A stretch of DNA of 64,000 nt, taken from NCBI RefSeq assembly GCF_006385255.1, contig NZ_VFJE01000045.1:1-64000 (forward strand). Reading direction: 5' to 3'. The position numbers and the translations under genes were made by a program. This document shows, in pieces, positions 9,481 through 17,150 of this stretch (its first letter is position 1; each line of letters starts with the position of its first letter). Under the pieces are notes generated by a model, which was given only the letters and a program-made list of their open reading frames with translations, was not told where the DNA came from and did not search any database. This stretch comes from Flavobacterium microcysteis (GTDB lineage: Bacteria > Bacteroidota > Bacteroidia > Flavobacteriales > Flavobacteriaceae).

Positions 9481-9771
9481 ATGAAATATCTAATTTTAGA
9501 TGGCTATCTGAACGGAACAGGAATTCGCGATGGTCAAAATGGAGGTTACATTGAGTTATCAGAATTAGGAATATCTTCTGCGCTACAAAAAAAAATAAAA
9601 GACTGGGTTTTAAAATATGAAGCCGAATTTTATAATGATTATTCTGATGGTGCAAAAGTTGAAATTCTCGATAATGAAGGAATAGATTTAGTATATCAAA
9701 TTAAAAACGAATTACCAAATTCTAAAATTGATTATTATTCCGATGCGAAGATGGTAAAATTAGCTACGTAG
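9481..9771 (+). CDS. Probable cytosolic immunity protein for the orphan Rhs tip
   Basis: This 96-residue acidic protein has no signal peptide or membrane segment and starts 6 bases after the end of the orphan tip. Size, position and charge fit an immunity protein. Visible features are an N-terminal MKYLILDGYLNGTG strand, an amphipathic helix (SSALQKKIKDWVLKYEAEF) and an acidic strand-helix end. I cannot match it to a named immunity family. A soluble partner contrasts with the lipoprotein next to the first tip and would point to a toxin that acts in the cytoplasm. The gene looks intact although the toxin next to it is broken, as expected if immunity is still selected. Confidence 0.6.
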   Translation: MKYLILDGYLNGTGIRDGQNGGYIELSELGISSALQKKIKDWVLKYEAEFYNDYSDGAKVEILDNEGIDLVYQIKNELPNSKIDYYSDAKMVKLAT

Positions 9772-9773
9772 TT

Positions 9774-9947
9774 ATGAAAAAGAAAATATATCTAATCAAT
9801 GTTTTTATAGTAGGGATTCTAATTATCCTTTATATATTCTCTAGGATAGCACATTTATTATTCTCAAACATAATATTGATTTTATTGTATGTATTTGCGG
9901 GTTTGCTATTGATAAATTACGCATTATATAAATGGAATAAACGATAA
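9774..9947 (+). CDS. 57-residue two-helix membrane protein
   Basis: The ATG at 9774 is 2 bases after the preceding stop and opens a 57-codon frame ending in TAA. The product is almost entirely two hydrophobic helices (about residues 5-24 and 28-51) between a KKK start and a KWNKR end, a credible small inner-membrane protein. Tight spacing suggests one transcript with the immunity gene, and an intrinsic terminator follows 22 bases later. It could be an accessory immunity factor or a passenger; no family was recognised. Confidence 0.55.
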   Translation: MKKKIYLINVFIVGILIILYIFSRIAHLLFSNIILILLYVFAGLLLINYALYKWNKR

Positions 9948-9969
9948 ATTCAATATTAAGAATTCTATT

Positions 9970-10006
9970 AAATCCCTCGCTGACTTGGCGAGGGATTTCC
10001 TTTTAT
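9970..10006 (+). terminator. Intrinsic terminator of the orphan Rhs tip/immunity cluster
   Basis: An 11-bp perfect stem (AAATCCCTCGC at 9970-9980 with GCGAGGGATTT at 9988-9998), a 7-base loop and a T-rich tail fit a strong intrinsic terminator. It closes the plus-strand cluster that ends at 9947. Confidence 0.85.
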
Positions 10007-10498
10007 ACCCAATTTGAGACCATAAATGGAATTTCTCGTTATGCCCTCTTTGCAATTACCAGCCGCTAACGACAGTAAAACTTTTTGTATCTACTGGAAC
10101 GGTTAAGCCAGTTTCAACCCCAGCATTTGCATAGCTTTTGCGTGTAGCTGATTAGCACGTACAGTCGGAAACCATAAAGGTCGACACCTACCTACCTCCA
10201 ACGCTCGAAAACCTCAACGCGAAACAGATTAGAGCTTTCGCGTTTCCGCTCTTACAAAGCCAATTTCGTCATTAGCCAACTATGGCATATAATGTTTCGG
10301 ACAAATTTCGGACACAATTGCGGGTATATTTCTGAACTGTGTCAGCCTGGACACAATGCCTAAAAAATATTTTTCAAAAAATGTTGCAGAAAATCTACAC
10401 TTTCCAAAAGTTGAGACTATTTATAATATAGATGCTTGAGTAAAACCCTTGTATGGATTTCTTGTATCTAATAATAAGAATTTAACCAGTAAAGAAAA
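10007..10498. other. Gene-free stretch with a G+C-richer core
   Basis: I find no complete gene in these ~490 bases. Roughly 10050-10260 is clearly richer in G+C than its surroundings. On the minus strand it contains a frame that stays open for about 36 residues to a TAA at 10103-10105 and ends QLHAKAMQMLGLKLA. That could be the tail of a lost gene. The segment 10295-10357 holds short direct repeats (listed separately). From 10360 the DNA turns very AT-rich towards the HUH gene. Confidence 0.5.
10295..10357 (+). repeat. Iteron-like direct repeats upstream of the HUH gene
   Basis: TTTCGGACA occurs twice, 2 bases apart (10295-10303 and 10306-10314). GGACACAAT occurs at 10310-10318 and again at 10349-10357. 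Such clustered short repeats upstream of a Rep-like gene resemble a replication or nicking origin, but they are too few and short to prove it. Confidence 0.4.
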
Positions 10499-11116
10499 AT
10501 GGTATATGAAAAAGTTAATGAGTTTGTTATTACTGCTGGGATTAGCAGAAGTACACTTTATCGATTCTACAAAAAGAATCAAGAGTTTTGGCAAGAGACC
10601 AAACTAAAGAATAGTAAAAGATTGGTTCCGAGTACACACGCAAAGTACTTTGATAGTGAAGCTTTGTTTGATGAATTGAAAACTGCTCAACTGGAAAACA
10701 AATCACTTAGAAACCTCATCACCTGTTTGGCTGATAAAGATACTTTACCCAGAACCTTCTGGGATATGGATTGGAGTTTCTTCATTATGGTTGCTTACCA
10801 AGCGGAACGTAATAAGAAATCATGCTTTAGGCTTATGCACCAGCTTAATGAAGAATTAACGGAAAAATATGGTGATGATACTAAAATAAGGATGTTCTTT
10901 ACTACCGAACCATTCACCAATCGAAAAGGATATCACAATCATTTTACACTTTACATTGAGAACAAAAAACTTGAACCGCAAGCGTGCAACGATATTAAGA
11001 AATTCTTTGAGTACGACCGTATAGACATAACCGCTTATGATATGTTTAAAGCTGGATTATTCTATATGGCCAAAGAAGGTTTACAGGGTGATGATTGGGA
11101 TATATTAAAAAACTAA
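10499..11116 (+). CDS. HTH-fused HUH (Rep/relaxase-like) endonuclease candidate
   Basis: The 205-residue protein begins with a helix-turn-helix-like segment (TAGISRSTLYRFYKKN, about residues 12-27). The second part has the layout of rolling-circle Rep nucleases. There is a hydrophobic strand (WSFFIMVAY, ~92-100), a helix, a strand with MFFTTE (132-137), the metal-binding pair HNH (His146/His148) in GYHNHFTLYI, and a C-terminal FYMAKEG with the YxxK pattern (Tyr189, Lys192). In HUH enzymes the two His bind metal and the Tyr attacks DNA. The middle residue of the His pair is Asn rather than hydrophobic, so the match is good but not perfect. It lies in a decayed mobile-element region next to short direct repeats. 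Function is inferred from motifs only. Confidence 0.6.
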   Translation: MVYEKVNEFVITAGISRSTLYRFYKKNQEFWQETKLKNSKRLVPSTHAKYFDSEALFDELKTAQLENKSLRNLITCLADKDTLPRTFWDMDWSFFIMVAYQAERNKKSCFRLMHQLNEELTEKYGDDTKIRMFFTTEPFTNRKGYHNHFTLYIENKKLEPQACNDIKKFFEYDRIDITAYDMFKAGLFYMAKEGLQGDDWDILKN

Positions 11117-11120
11117 GATT

Positions 11121-11222
11121 ATGGGTAAAATAATCGTCCTTACCTTTGAACAGCTAAAGCGTGTTTTGGAGCGACCAGACACGGAAGCTCATTATCCTGG
11201 ATGCCATCCTATTATTTACTAA
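11121..11222 (+). pseudogene. 33-residue remnant, excisionase/HTH-like N-terminus
   Basis: The short frame starts 4 bases after the HUH gene and encodes 33 residues beginning MGKIIVLTFEQLKRVL. That resembles the N-terminus of small DNA-binding or excisionase-like proteins, where a helix-turn-helix should follow. It stops instead, so it is probably a truncated remnant of a mobile-element gene. Confidence 0.4.
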
Positions 11223-11288
11223 TGGAACCAAAGGAAATTGATTATATTTCGCAGTATAAGTTCCAGACGAAATTAAGCCTGTAAAACG

Positions 11289-11848
11289 ATGAAAAGAATA
11301 ATTTTAATATTCACAATAATTTTGTAGTTTCCTGCCACAGCCAAAAAACAGTAAAAAAAGACAATAACTGTAAAGTTCTAGAAACCGAAAATGAAATAGC
11401 ATTTGATAGTTTATTCAAAAACATAGACACAACTAATTTATTTAAAAATAAAATCAAAGATTTTGAAACCCATAGAACAGGAGTCCTTTTGTGTCAATTT
11501 CTTCCTAATATGAAATACGGAAAATATACTTTAGTAAAAAAAGTTGATGATAAATTTTTCTGCTATAATAGCAACTCGTCATATAAAAATGAGGTCGACT
11601 TGAAAAACTCTGATATCCAGTTGATTTCAAACAGCATAAATTCTATTAGGAAAAAGTACTATTGCGAAGAATGTGATGAATATATTTCAAATGACGCTTT
11701 TTACTTAATGTTTGTAAAAAAAGACGGAGAAATAATTGCTAAATACTTTTCTCATGGAAATATAAGTTTAAAAAAAACTGATGGAAATACAAATCTAAAT
11801 ATGATTAAGAGTGTTTTAGAAGTAATGTATAGGAACTCGTTTAGGTAA
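11289..11848 (+). pseudogene. Lipoprotein gene with a one-base frameshift in its signal peptide
   Basis: ATG at 11289 opens MKRIILIFTIIL and hits TAG at 11325. The +2 frame, open from before 11325 to the TAA at 11846-11848, continues with VVSCHSQKTVKKDNN, which is a perfect lipobox. Adding one T to the T-run at 11320-11323 joins them into an intact lipoprotein of about 186 residues with a Cys-rich segment (YYCEECDEYIS). A TTG at 11489 gives only a 119-residue internal fragment and is not a likely start. No family was recognised. The T-run makes slippage, phase-type switching or a sequencing error all possible. Confidence 0.7.
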
Positions 11849-11876
11849 CAACAGATTAAGTAAGTACTAATCCTCT

Positions 11877-12455
11877 TTATCGCCAAAATTTCCACCAAAT
11901 CTTTTTCAAATTTAAGACTGGTTTATTGTCTTCCGTTTTTCGAAGCATCATTTTAATTCTCGTTTCAGCTTCTTTTTTACTTATTCCATTATAATAATCT
12001 TTTACAAATGGATGATCAAAACTCTCATGAGGAAAAACTTCAGGTCTTTGGTTTCTTTTTTTTGTTAGAACTGTTGTTGGAATACTTTCGGAGAATTCAT
12101 ATTCAGGTATGTCATTACAAAGCCAACCAAAATATTGCACTTCATGATTTTCATTATCAAAGTTCTCGATATAGTCTTGGAAACTTTTCTCGCTTAAAGA
12201 AACCCAAAGGCCATATTCTAAATCCTCACAATGGTCATTAACCATTTGCGTCATTGTACAACGAATAAATCTATCTGTTTGATTTGAGTGACTGATTACA
12301 CATGTATCACTTTTTAGTTCGGCAATATTCTCCTTATCGTACGGTGAAAGACAATCGTAATTATCAGGCGAAATAAATGTTAACGCTGGCCAATTTTCAT
12401 GTGTTTCTCCACAACATTCACAAGTATATTTAATTGAATCATTCATTATATCCAT
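11877..12455 (-). CDS. DUF2199 domain-containing protein
   Basis: This 192-residue cytoplasmic protein has the N-terminal zinc-ribbon-like signature of DUF2199: CECCGETHENWPALTF. A second conserved-looking segment is YGLWVSLSEKSFQDYIENF, followed by YFGWLCNDIPEY. The family is widespread but without known function. Translation may begin at the second Met (12446). The gene is convergent with the decayed lipoprotein gene and transcribed away from the accessory region, so it probably marks the boundary of the conserved chromosome. Confidence 0.8.
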   Translation of the reverse strand: MDIMNDSIKYTCECCGETHENWPALTFISPDNYDCLSPYDKENIAELKSDTCVISHSNQTDRFIRCTMTQMVNDHCEDLEYGLWVSLSEKSFQDYIENFDNENHEVQYFGWLCNDIPEYEFSESIPTTVLTKKRNQRPEVFPHESFDHPFVKDYYNGISKKEAETRIKMMLRKTEDNKPVLNLKKIWWKFWR

Positions 12456-12492
12456 CAGTTAAATTATACGACTTGGGCAAATAGCAATAACT

Positions 12493-12969
12493 TTACAACA
12501 ACCCCTTCTCTTCCCTCTCATAAAAAGCATCCACAGACAAATTAGGCAATCCCGATGCCATAACCGCTAATTGATCACAGCGTTCGTTTTGTGGATGGTT
12601 GTTATGACCTTTTATCCATTTGAAATCGACCTGGTGTTTTCTATATATAATAAGGAAGCGTTTCCATAAATCCGGATTCTTCTTGTCTTTGTAGCCTTTC
12701 TTTTCCCAGCCAAAAACCCAGCCTTTGGAGACAGAATCGACGACATATTTAGAATCGGAAATAACCAAGACTTTGGTGTTTGGGAGTTTTAGTTTTTCCA
12801 AGCCTACAATAACTGCCAGAAGTTCCATTCTGTTATTGGTTGTGTGACGGAAACCTTCATAGAATTCCTTTTTATAGGGCTTGCCTACCCATTCCATCAC
12901 CACGCCATAACCGCCAGGTCCGGGGTTTCCTTTGGCAGCGCCATCGGTATAAATATGTACTTGGTGCAT
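12493..12969 (-). CDS. rnhA: Ribonuclease HI
   Basis: The 158-residue protein degrades the RNA strand of RNA-DNA hybrids, acting on R-loops and replication primers. The four acidic catalytic residues are visible: Asp9 (YTDGAAKGNPGPGGYG), Glu49 (NNRMEL), Asp72 (SDSKYV) and Asp132 (NERCDQLA). The basic-protrusion helix (GWEKKGYKDKKNPDLW) places it in the E. coli-like HI group. It is the last gene of a minus-strand purN-lipoprotein-rnhA series with gaps of 2 and 10 bases. Confidence 0.96.
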   Translation of the reverse strand: MHQVHIYTDGAAKGNPGPGGYGVVMEWVGKPYKKEFYEGFRHTTNNRMELLAVIVGLEKLKLPNTKVLVISDSKYVVDSVSKGWVFGWEKKGYKDKKNPDLWKRFLIIYRKHQVDFKWIKGHNNHPQNERCDQLAVMASGLPNLSVDAFYEREEKGLL

Positions 12970-12979
12970 AGTATTTTTT

Positions 12980-13387
12980 TTAATCGGTGGTATCCGTTAT
13001 CTCAACCAAAAACCAGGAATCCATTTTACAGACAAAGGTATACTTAATATTAATATCGTTATTTATGCCCTTTTTATAGCAAAAAACGCTATCTGTTTTT
13101 TTGTCTATATTAATTTCATACGGTTTATTGCCGTTTTTGGCATTCTTATCAAAATGGATAATTTCAAAAGTATCTTCATCCGTCATCGTTTCCATCATAT
13201 CAAGCGGAAAATCCTCATCGGTATAGTATTCCATAATCGGAAAATCCACATGCTTTTTTTGGAACAGGCTATCGTTTGTGAATTTTTCAAAAAACAAATC
13301 GAAATCTTCACTACATGTAACCTGAGCCTTATTTTGGTTTCCGCAACCTGTAAGGCAAACCAAAATCAAAAGCCATAGGTATTTCAT
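12980..13387 (-). CDS. Small lipoprotein, DUF4348-like
   Basis: The 135-residue protein begins MKYLWLLILVCLTGCGNQ, a clear lipoprotein signal with the lipidated Cys at about residue 15. The mature part (DFDLFFEKFTNDSLFQKKHVDFPI, with a C-terminal DSWFLVEITD) resembles DUF4348 proteins of the Bacteroidota, though I assign this only tentatively. The role is unknown. It is squeezed between purN (2-base gap) and rnhA (10-base gap), so it is co-transcribed with them, which says little about its function. Confidence 0.7.
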   Translation of the reverse strand: MKYLWLLILVCLTGCGNQNKAQVTCSEDFDLFFEKFTNDSLFQKKHVDFPIMEYYTDEDFPLDMMETMTDEDTFEIIHFDKNAKNGNKPYEINIDKKTDSVFCYKKGINNDINIKYTFVCKMDSWFLVEITDTTD

Positions 13388-13389
13388 AT

Positions 13390-13953
13390 TTACGACTGTA
13401 AAAGTTTGTCAATTATTTGAGGAAAATGCAAATGTTCCAATTCCTGCACTTTTAGCGCTATTTCTTCGGGAGTTACACAGACATCTACCGCAACTTCAGC
13501 CTGAAAAATCATGGCACCTTCGTCATAGTTTTCATTTACGTAATGAATACTAATTCCCGAATGCGATTCCTTATTCTCTAAAATTGCTCTGTGCACATTC
13601 ATGCCATACATCCCTTTTCCGCCGTATTTCGGTAGCAGTGCAGGATGGATATTAATGATTTTATTGGGGTATTTTGCTACTATATCAGTTGGAAATTTCC
13701 ATAAGAACCCGGCCAATACAATCAAATCTGGGTTCACCGCCAGCACTTGTTCCAATACTTTACCGGAATTGAGTTCCTCTTTTGTAAACACATAACCAGG
13801 CACTCCTAATTTTTGGGCTTTATCTAAAACTTGAGCATTGGGATTGTTTGAAAAAACCGCCACAGTTTCAGCCGTTTTTTTATCCTGAAAATAGCGAATA
13901 ATGTTTTCGGCATTGGAACCGGAACCCGAAGCAAACAGGATGATTTTTTTCAT
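13390..13953 (-). CDS. purN: Phosphoribosylglycinamide formyltransferase (GART)
   Basis: The enzyme transfers a formyl group from 10-formyl-THF to GAR in the third step of purine synthesis. I start it at the ATG of MKKIILFASGSGSNAEN (13953, 187 residues). An upstream in-frame Met at 14061 would add 36 AT-coded residues foreign to the family. Visible motifs are the phosphate-binding GSGSNAENI, INIHPALLPKYGGKG with the catalytic Asn/His, and HYVNENYDEGAMIFQ with the catalytic Asp. It is the first gene of the minus-strand operon with the lipoprotein and rnhA, and divergent from acpP. Confidence 0.95.
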   Translation of the reverse strand: MKKIILFASGSGSNAENIIRYFQDKKTAETVAVFSNNPNAQVLDKAQKLGVPGYVFTKEELNSGKVLEQVLAVNPDLIVLAGFLWKFPTDIVAKYPNKIINIHPALLPKYGGKGMYGMNVHRAILENKESHSGISIHYVNENYDEGAMIFQAEVAVDVCVTPEEIALKVQELEHLHFPQIIDKLLQS

Positions 13954-14069
13954 GGAAACGTCATTAATTATGGCACAAAAAAAAGAATAATAAATGATAT
14001 TAAATGTATTTTGGAAGCCTTTGTGAAATATTTTTTTTAAATTAGTACTCACATTTATCAACTAAAACG

Positions 14070-14098
14070 TTGTTTTAAAATAAAGTTTTTTATTTTTG
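14070..14098 (+). promoter_or_regulatory. acpP promoter
   Basis: TTG at 14070-14072 and TATTTTTG at 14091-14098 are separated by 18 bases, matching the Bacteroidota sigma consensus TTG-N17..23-TAnnTTTG. Transcription would begin about 14104, giving a leader of roughly 25 bases before the acpP start. Confidence 0.75.
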
Positions 14099-14128
14099 CC
14101 AACAATTAAATTCAAAAATTAAAAGATT

Positions 14129-14365
14129 ATGTCAGACATTGCATCAAGAGTTAAGGCGATTATCGTAGACAAATTAGGCGTTGACGAAAACGAAGTTGTA
14201 ACAGAAGCTAGCTTCACAAATGATTTAGGAGCTGATTCATTAGACACTGTTGAGCTTATTATGGAATTCGAAAAAGAATTTGACATCCAAATTCCAGACG
14301 ACCAGGCTGAAAACATTGCTACTGTAGGTCAAGCAATTTCTTACATAGAAGAAGCAAAAAAATAA
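14129..14365 (+). CDS. acpP: Acyl carrier protein
   Basis: The 78-residue acidic protein carries the growing acyl chain in type II fatty acid synthesis. The attachment motif is [16 protein letters not shown], with the phosphopantetheine Ser at residue 37, and the C-terminal half ([20 protein letters not shown]) is typical. Together with fabF and rnc downstream it forms the conserved acpP-fabF-rnc order. Its own promoter and the hairpins before fabF allow it to be expressed much more than its neighbours. Confidence 0.97.
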   Translation: MSDIASRVKAIIVDKLGVDENEVVTEASFTNDLGADSLDTVELIMEFEKEFDIQIPDDQAENIATVGQAISYIEEAKK

Positions 14366-14378
14366 TAACAATTGACAT

Positions 14379-14513
14379 CCCGTGTTTTCCTTGAGAATCC
14401 ACGGGAGTTATTATTTTTACAAAAGATTCAATTTGATTGCTTTCAATCATTAAGATATTATGCAATACCCCTGTCTCTTTTTTATGACTAAGAAGAAAGC
14501 ATGGGTATTTTTT
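14379..14513 (+). terminator. Two hairpins between acpP and fabF (partial terminator or attenuator)
   Basis: CCCGTG (14379-14384) pairs with CACGGG (14400-14405) ahead of a T-rich stretch. AATACCC (14464-14470) pairs with GGGTATT (14503-14509) ahead of TTTT. Neither is a strong terminator, but both sit where transcription of the highly expressed acpP should be reduced before fabF. Confidence 0.35.
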
Positions 14514-14543
14514 ATATAAATTTATAACTATAAAATTATAAGT

Positions 14544-15797
14544 ATGAAATTACGAAGAGTCGTAGTAACTGGTTTAGGTGCCTTGACACCCATTGGAAAT
14601 ACCGTTCAGGAATATTGGAATGGACTTATCAATGGTGTTAGCGGTGCTGCTCCTATAACTTATTTTGATACCACTCATTTCAAAACTAAATTTGCATGCG
14701 AGCTGAAAAACTTTAATGCAGAAGATTTTATAGACCGCAAGGAAGCTCGTAAGATGGATCGTTATGCACAATATGCCATAGTATCGTCTGACGAGGCTGT
14801 AAAAGATGCCAATTTCGACCTTGACAAATTAGACAAAGACAGAGTCGGTGTAATTTGGGGTTCTGGAATCGGAGGTCTTGAAACTTTCCAACAGGAAGTT
14901 ATGGACTTTACAAAAGGAAGCGGCATTCCGAAATTCAATCCTTTCTTTATACCAAAAATGATTGCTGATATCGCTGGCGGACATATTTCTATCAAATATG
15001 GCTTCAGAGGACCTAACTTCACGACAGTTTCTGCGTGTGCTTCCTCTACCAATGCGCTTATTGATGCTTTCAATTACATCCGTCTGAATCATGCTGATGT
15101 AATGGTTACCGGAGGTTCTGAAGCCGCTGTGACTATTGCAGGTATGGGTGGATTTAACGCTATGCATGCGCTTTCAACTCGTAATGACGACCCAAAAACA
15201 GCTTCAAGACCAATGGACAAAGACCGTGAAGGATTTGTTTTAGGCGAAGGAGCGGGAGCTTTGGTTCTTGAAGAATACGAGCACGCTATTGCCCGTGGCG
15301 CTACAATATATTGCGAAATAGGCGGTGGCGGAATGTCTGCTGACGCACATCATATCACAGCACCGCATCCGGAAGGATTAGGCGCTAAAAACGTAATGCT
15401 TAACTGCCTTAGAGATGCTGGTCTAAGACCGGAAGATGTAGATGGCGTTAACATGCACGGAACTTCTACTCCACTTGGAGATATCGCTGAATCTAAAGCT
15501 ATTCAGCACGTATTTGGCGAGCATGCTTATACTTTGAATTTGAATGCTACCAAATCGATGACAGGACACTTATTAGGAGCTGCTGGAGCTATCGAAGCAA
15601 TTTCTTCTATCTTATCGATCAAACACGGTATCGTTCCTCCAACCATCAACCACTTTACGGATGATGAAAACATTGACCCAAAATTGAATTTCACATTCAA
15701 TAAGGCTCAAAAAAGAGACATGAAAGTAGTAATGAGTAATACTTTCGGTTTTGGTGGACACAATGCTTGCGTTTTGGTTAAAAAACTAGAACTATAA
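14544..15797 (+). CDS. fabF: 3-oxoacyl-[ACP] synthase II
   Basis: The 417-residue condensing enzyme elongates acyl-ACP with malonyl-ACP. The catalytic Cys lies in TVSACASSTNALIDA (about residue 165), the two catalytic His in NMHGTSTPLGD and KSMTGHLLGAAGA, and the C-terminal glycine loop in SNTFGFGGHNACV. The start MKLRRVVVTGLGALTPIGN is standard for the family. It follows acpP by 178 bases and precedes rnc by 7 bases. Confidence 0.97.
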   Translation: MKLRRVVVTGLGALTPIGNTVQEYWNGLINGVSGAAPITYFDTTHFKTKFACELKNFNAEDFIDRKEARKMDRYAQYAIVSSDEAVKDANFDLDKLDKDRVGVIWGSGIGGLETFQQEVMDFTKGSGIPKFNPFFIPKMIADIAGGHISIKYGFRGPNFTTVSACASSTNALIDAFNYIRLNHADVMVTGGSEAAVTIAGMGGFNAMHALSTRNDDPKTASRPMDKDREGFVLGEGAGALVLEEYEHAIARGATIYCEIGGGGMSADAHHITAPHPEGLGAKNVMLNCLRDAGLRPEDVDGVNMHGTSTPLGDIAESKAIQHVFGEHAYTLNLNATKSMTGHLLGAAGAIEAISSILSIKHGIVPPTINHFTDDENIDPKLNFTFNKAQKRDMKVVMSNTFGFGGHNACVLVKKLEL

Positions 15798-15804
15798 TAT
15801 TCGG

Positions 15805-16545
15805 ATGAACATCATCAGAAAAATATTTCCAAATTCCCGTTCTCATGAAGACGGGATTTTTTTTAGTGATATCAATAAAATACTAGGTTTCAAACCTGTC
15901 AATCTGGAGTGTTACCGAAGAGCTTTCACGCATCGTTCTTCCAACAAGCTAGATGCCGACGGAAATCAGATTAACTACGAACGCCTGGAATTTTTGGGTG
16001 ATGCTATGCTGAGCTCTGTAATTGCCGCTCACTTATTCAATCAGGTTCCTTCAGGAGACGAAGGATATCTTACAAAAATGCGTTCTAAAATAGTAAGCCG
16101 TGAGCACCTGAACGAGCTTGGTCGTGACCTCAACCTGATTCGTTTTATCGAAAGCAAAGTACCTGCCCAACATTTTGGAGAAAACATACACGGAAATATA
16201 TTCGAGGCACTTATAGGAGCCATCTATCTTGATAAAGGCTATAATTATTGCGAAAAATTCATCAAAAAAAGAGTCATCTCTCCTTATGTAGATATTGCCA
16301 AACTCGAAGGTAAAGTCATCAGCTACAAAAGCTTGCTTATTGAATGGTGCCAGAAAGAAAAAAAAGCATTCCATTATGATGTTTATGAAGACAATGGCAT
16401 TGACGGCCAGCGTTTCTTTGGGGTCAAGCTAAGTATTGACCATAAAGTAGTAGCCAAAGCCAGAGCAACTTCAAAAAAGAAAGCCGAAGAAAAAGCTTCC
16501 CAAAGAGCCTACTTTGCTTTTCAGGAAAAAATAAACAGCAAATAG
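15805..16545 (+). CDS. rnc: Ribonuclease III
   Basis: The 246-residue double-strand-specific RNase processes rRNA precursors and structured mRNAs. The signature ERLEFLGDAMLSSVIA (about residues 60-75) supplies catalytic acids, HGNIFEALIGAIYLDKGY the second acidic cluster, and residues ~170-240 form the dsRNA-binding domain ending SKKKAEEKASQRAYFAF. It starts 7 bases after fabF, so the two are co-transcribed. Confidence 0.96.
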   Translation: MNIIRKIFPNSRSHEDGIFFSDINKILGFKPVNLECYRRAFTHRSSNKLDADGNQINYERLEFLGDAMLSSVIAAHLFNQVPSGDEGYLTKMRSKIVSREHLNELGRDLNLIRFIESKVPAQHFGENIHGNIFEALIGAIYLDKGYNYCEKFIKKRVISPYVDIAKLEGKVISYKSLLIEWCQKEKKAFHYDVYEDNGIDGQRFFGVKLSIDHKVVAKARATSKKKAEEKASQRAYFAFQEKINSK

Positions 16546-16659
16546 TTAGAAATATCTTAAAACTATATCGTTTTCGTTGATAAATTAACGTTAACCTAAT
16601 TGTATTTTATATAATTCCTCATCAAATATAGCTATATTTACGACTTATTTAAATTCAAT

Positions 16660-17148
16660 ATGGGCATCCATAAGTTACATCTTGACGAATTTGATGAGGT
16701 TGATTATGAGCTTATTGCTATCCACACTTCATTAGAAGATTTCAGATTGGCTTTCTTCATCAATCAGCAATTACCTATTCTCCTAAGTCGAAGCAATGAC
16801 GAGATTGGCATTACGACCAAAGAAGGAGAAGCTGCGTTTACAAAATTCAGCTATGATGATACGTCAAAAGACATCCAATGGAGTCTGGTTCAAAACAAAA
16901 ATGAGATTATTACCCATAAAAAAAGCGGTAAACAGGATCTCTTTTTAGACGAAAATGTAGAAATTGCCACTAAAGTATATCTCCTTCCTGAACTCAAAAA
17001 AGTGGACTACTTTTTGAAGATAGAAAACAACTGCAGCACTTTTGAAATCGAAGAGATTGTACAACAATTAAATAAAATCGAATGGATCACTACTGTCTAT
17101 GAAGTGATTCCAGACAATATAAAATCTAAAAACAACTTAATTTTCTAA
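16660..17148 (+). CDS. IPExxxVDY family protein
   Basis: The 162-residue cytoplasmic protein carries LLPELKKVDYFLKIE, the signature that names this Bacteroidota-restricted family. The rest is predicted mixed alpha/beta with conserved DFRLAFFINQQLP near residue 28. Its function is unknown. The gene ends 2 bases before pyk and is probably translated with it, an association also common in related genomes (from general knowledge). A weak -7-like TATATTTA lies at 16633-16640. Confidence 0.85.
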   Translation: MGIHKLHLDEFDEVDYELIAIHTSLEDFRLAFFINQQLPILLSRSNDEIGITTKEGEAAFTKFSYDDTSKDIQWSLVQNKNEIITHKKSGKQDLFLDENVEIATKVYLLPELKKVDYFLKIENNCSTFEIEEIVQQLNKIEWITTVYEVIPDNIKSKNNLIF

Positions 17149-17150
17149 TA

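Noticed and set aside
10103..10213. A minus-strand gene ending QLHAKAMQMLGLKLA.
   Set aside because: Only about 36 codons are open, with no start; retained only as a possible remnant in the description of the stretch.
13954..14061. N-terminal extension of PurN by 36 residues.
   Set aside because: It is AT-coded, foreign to the family, and the canonical MKKIILFASGSGSN start is at 13953.
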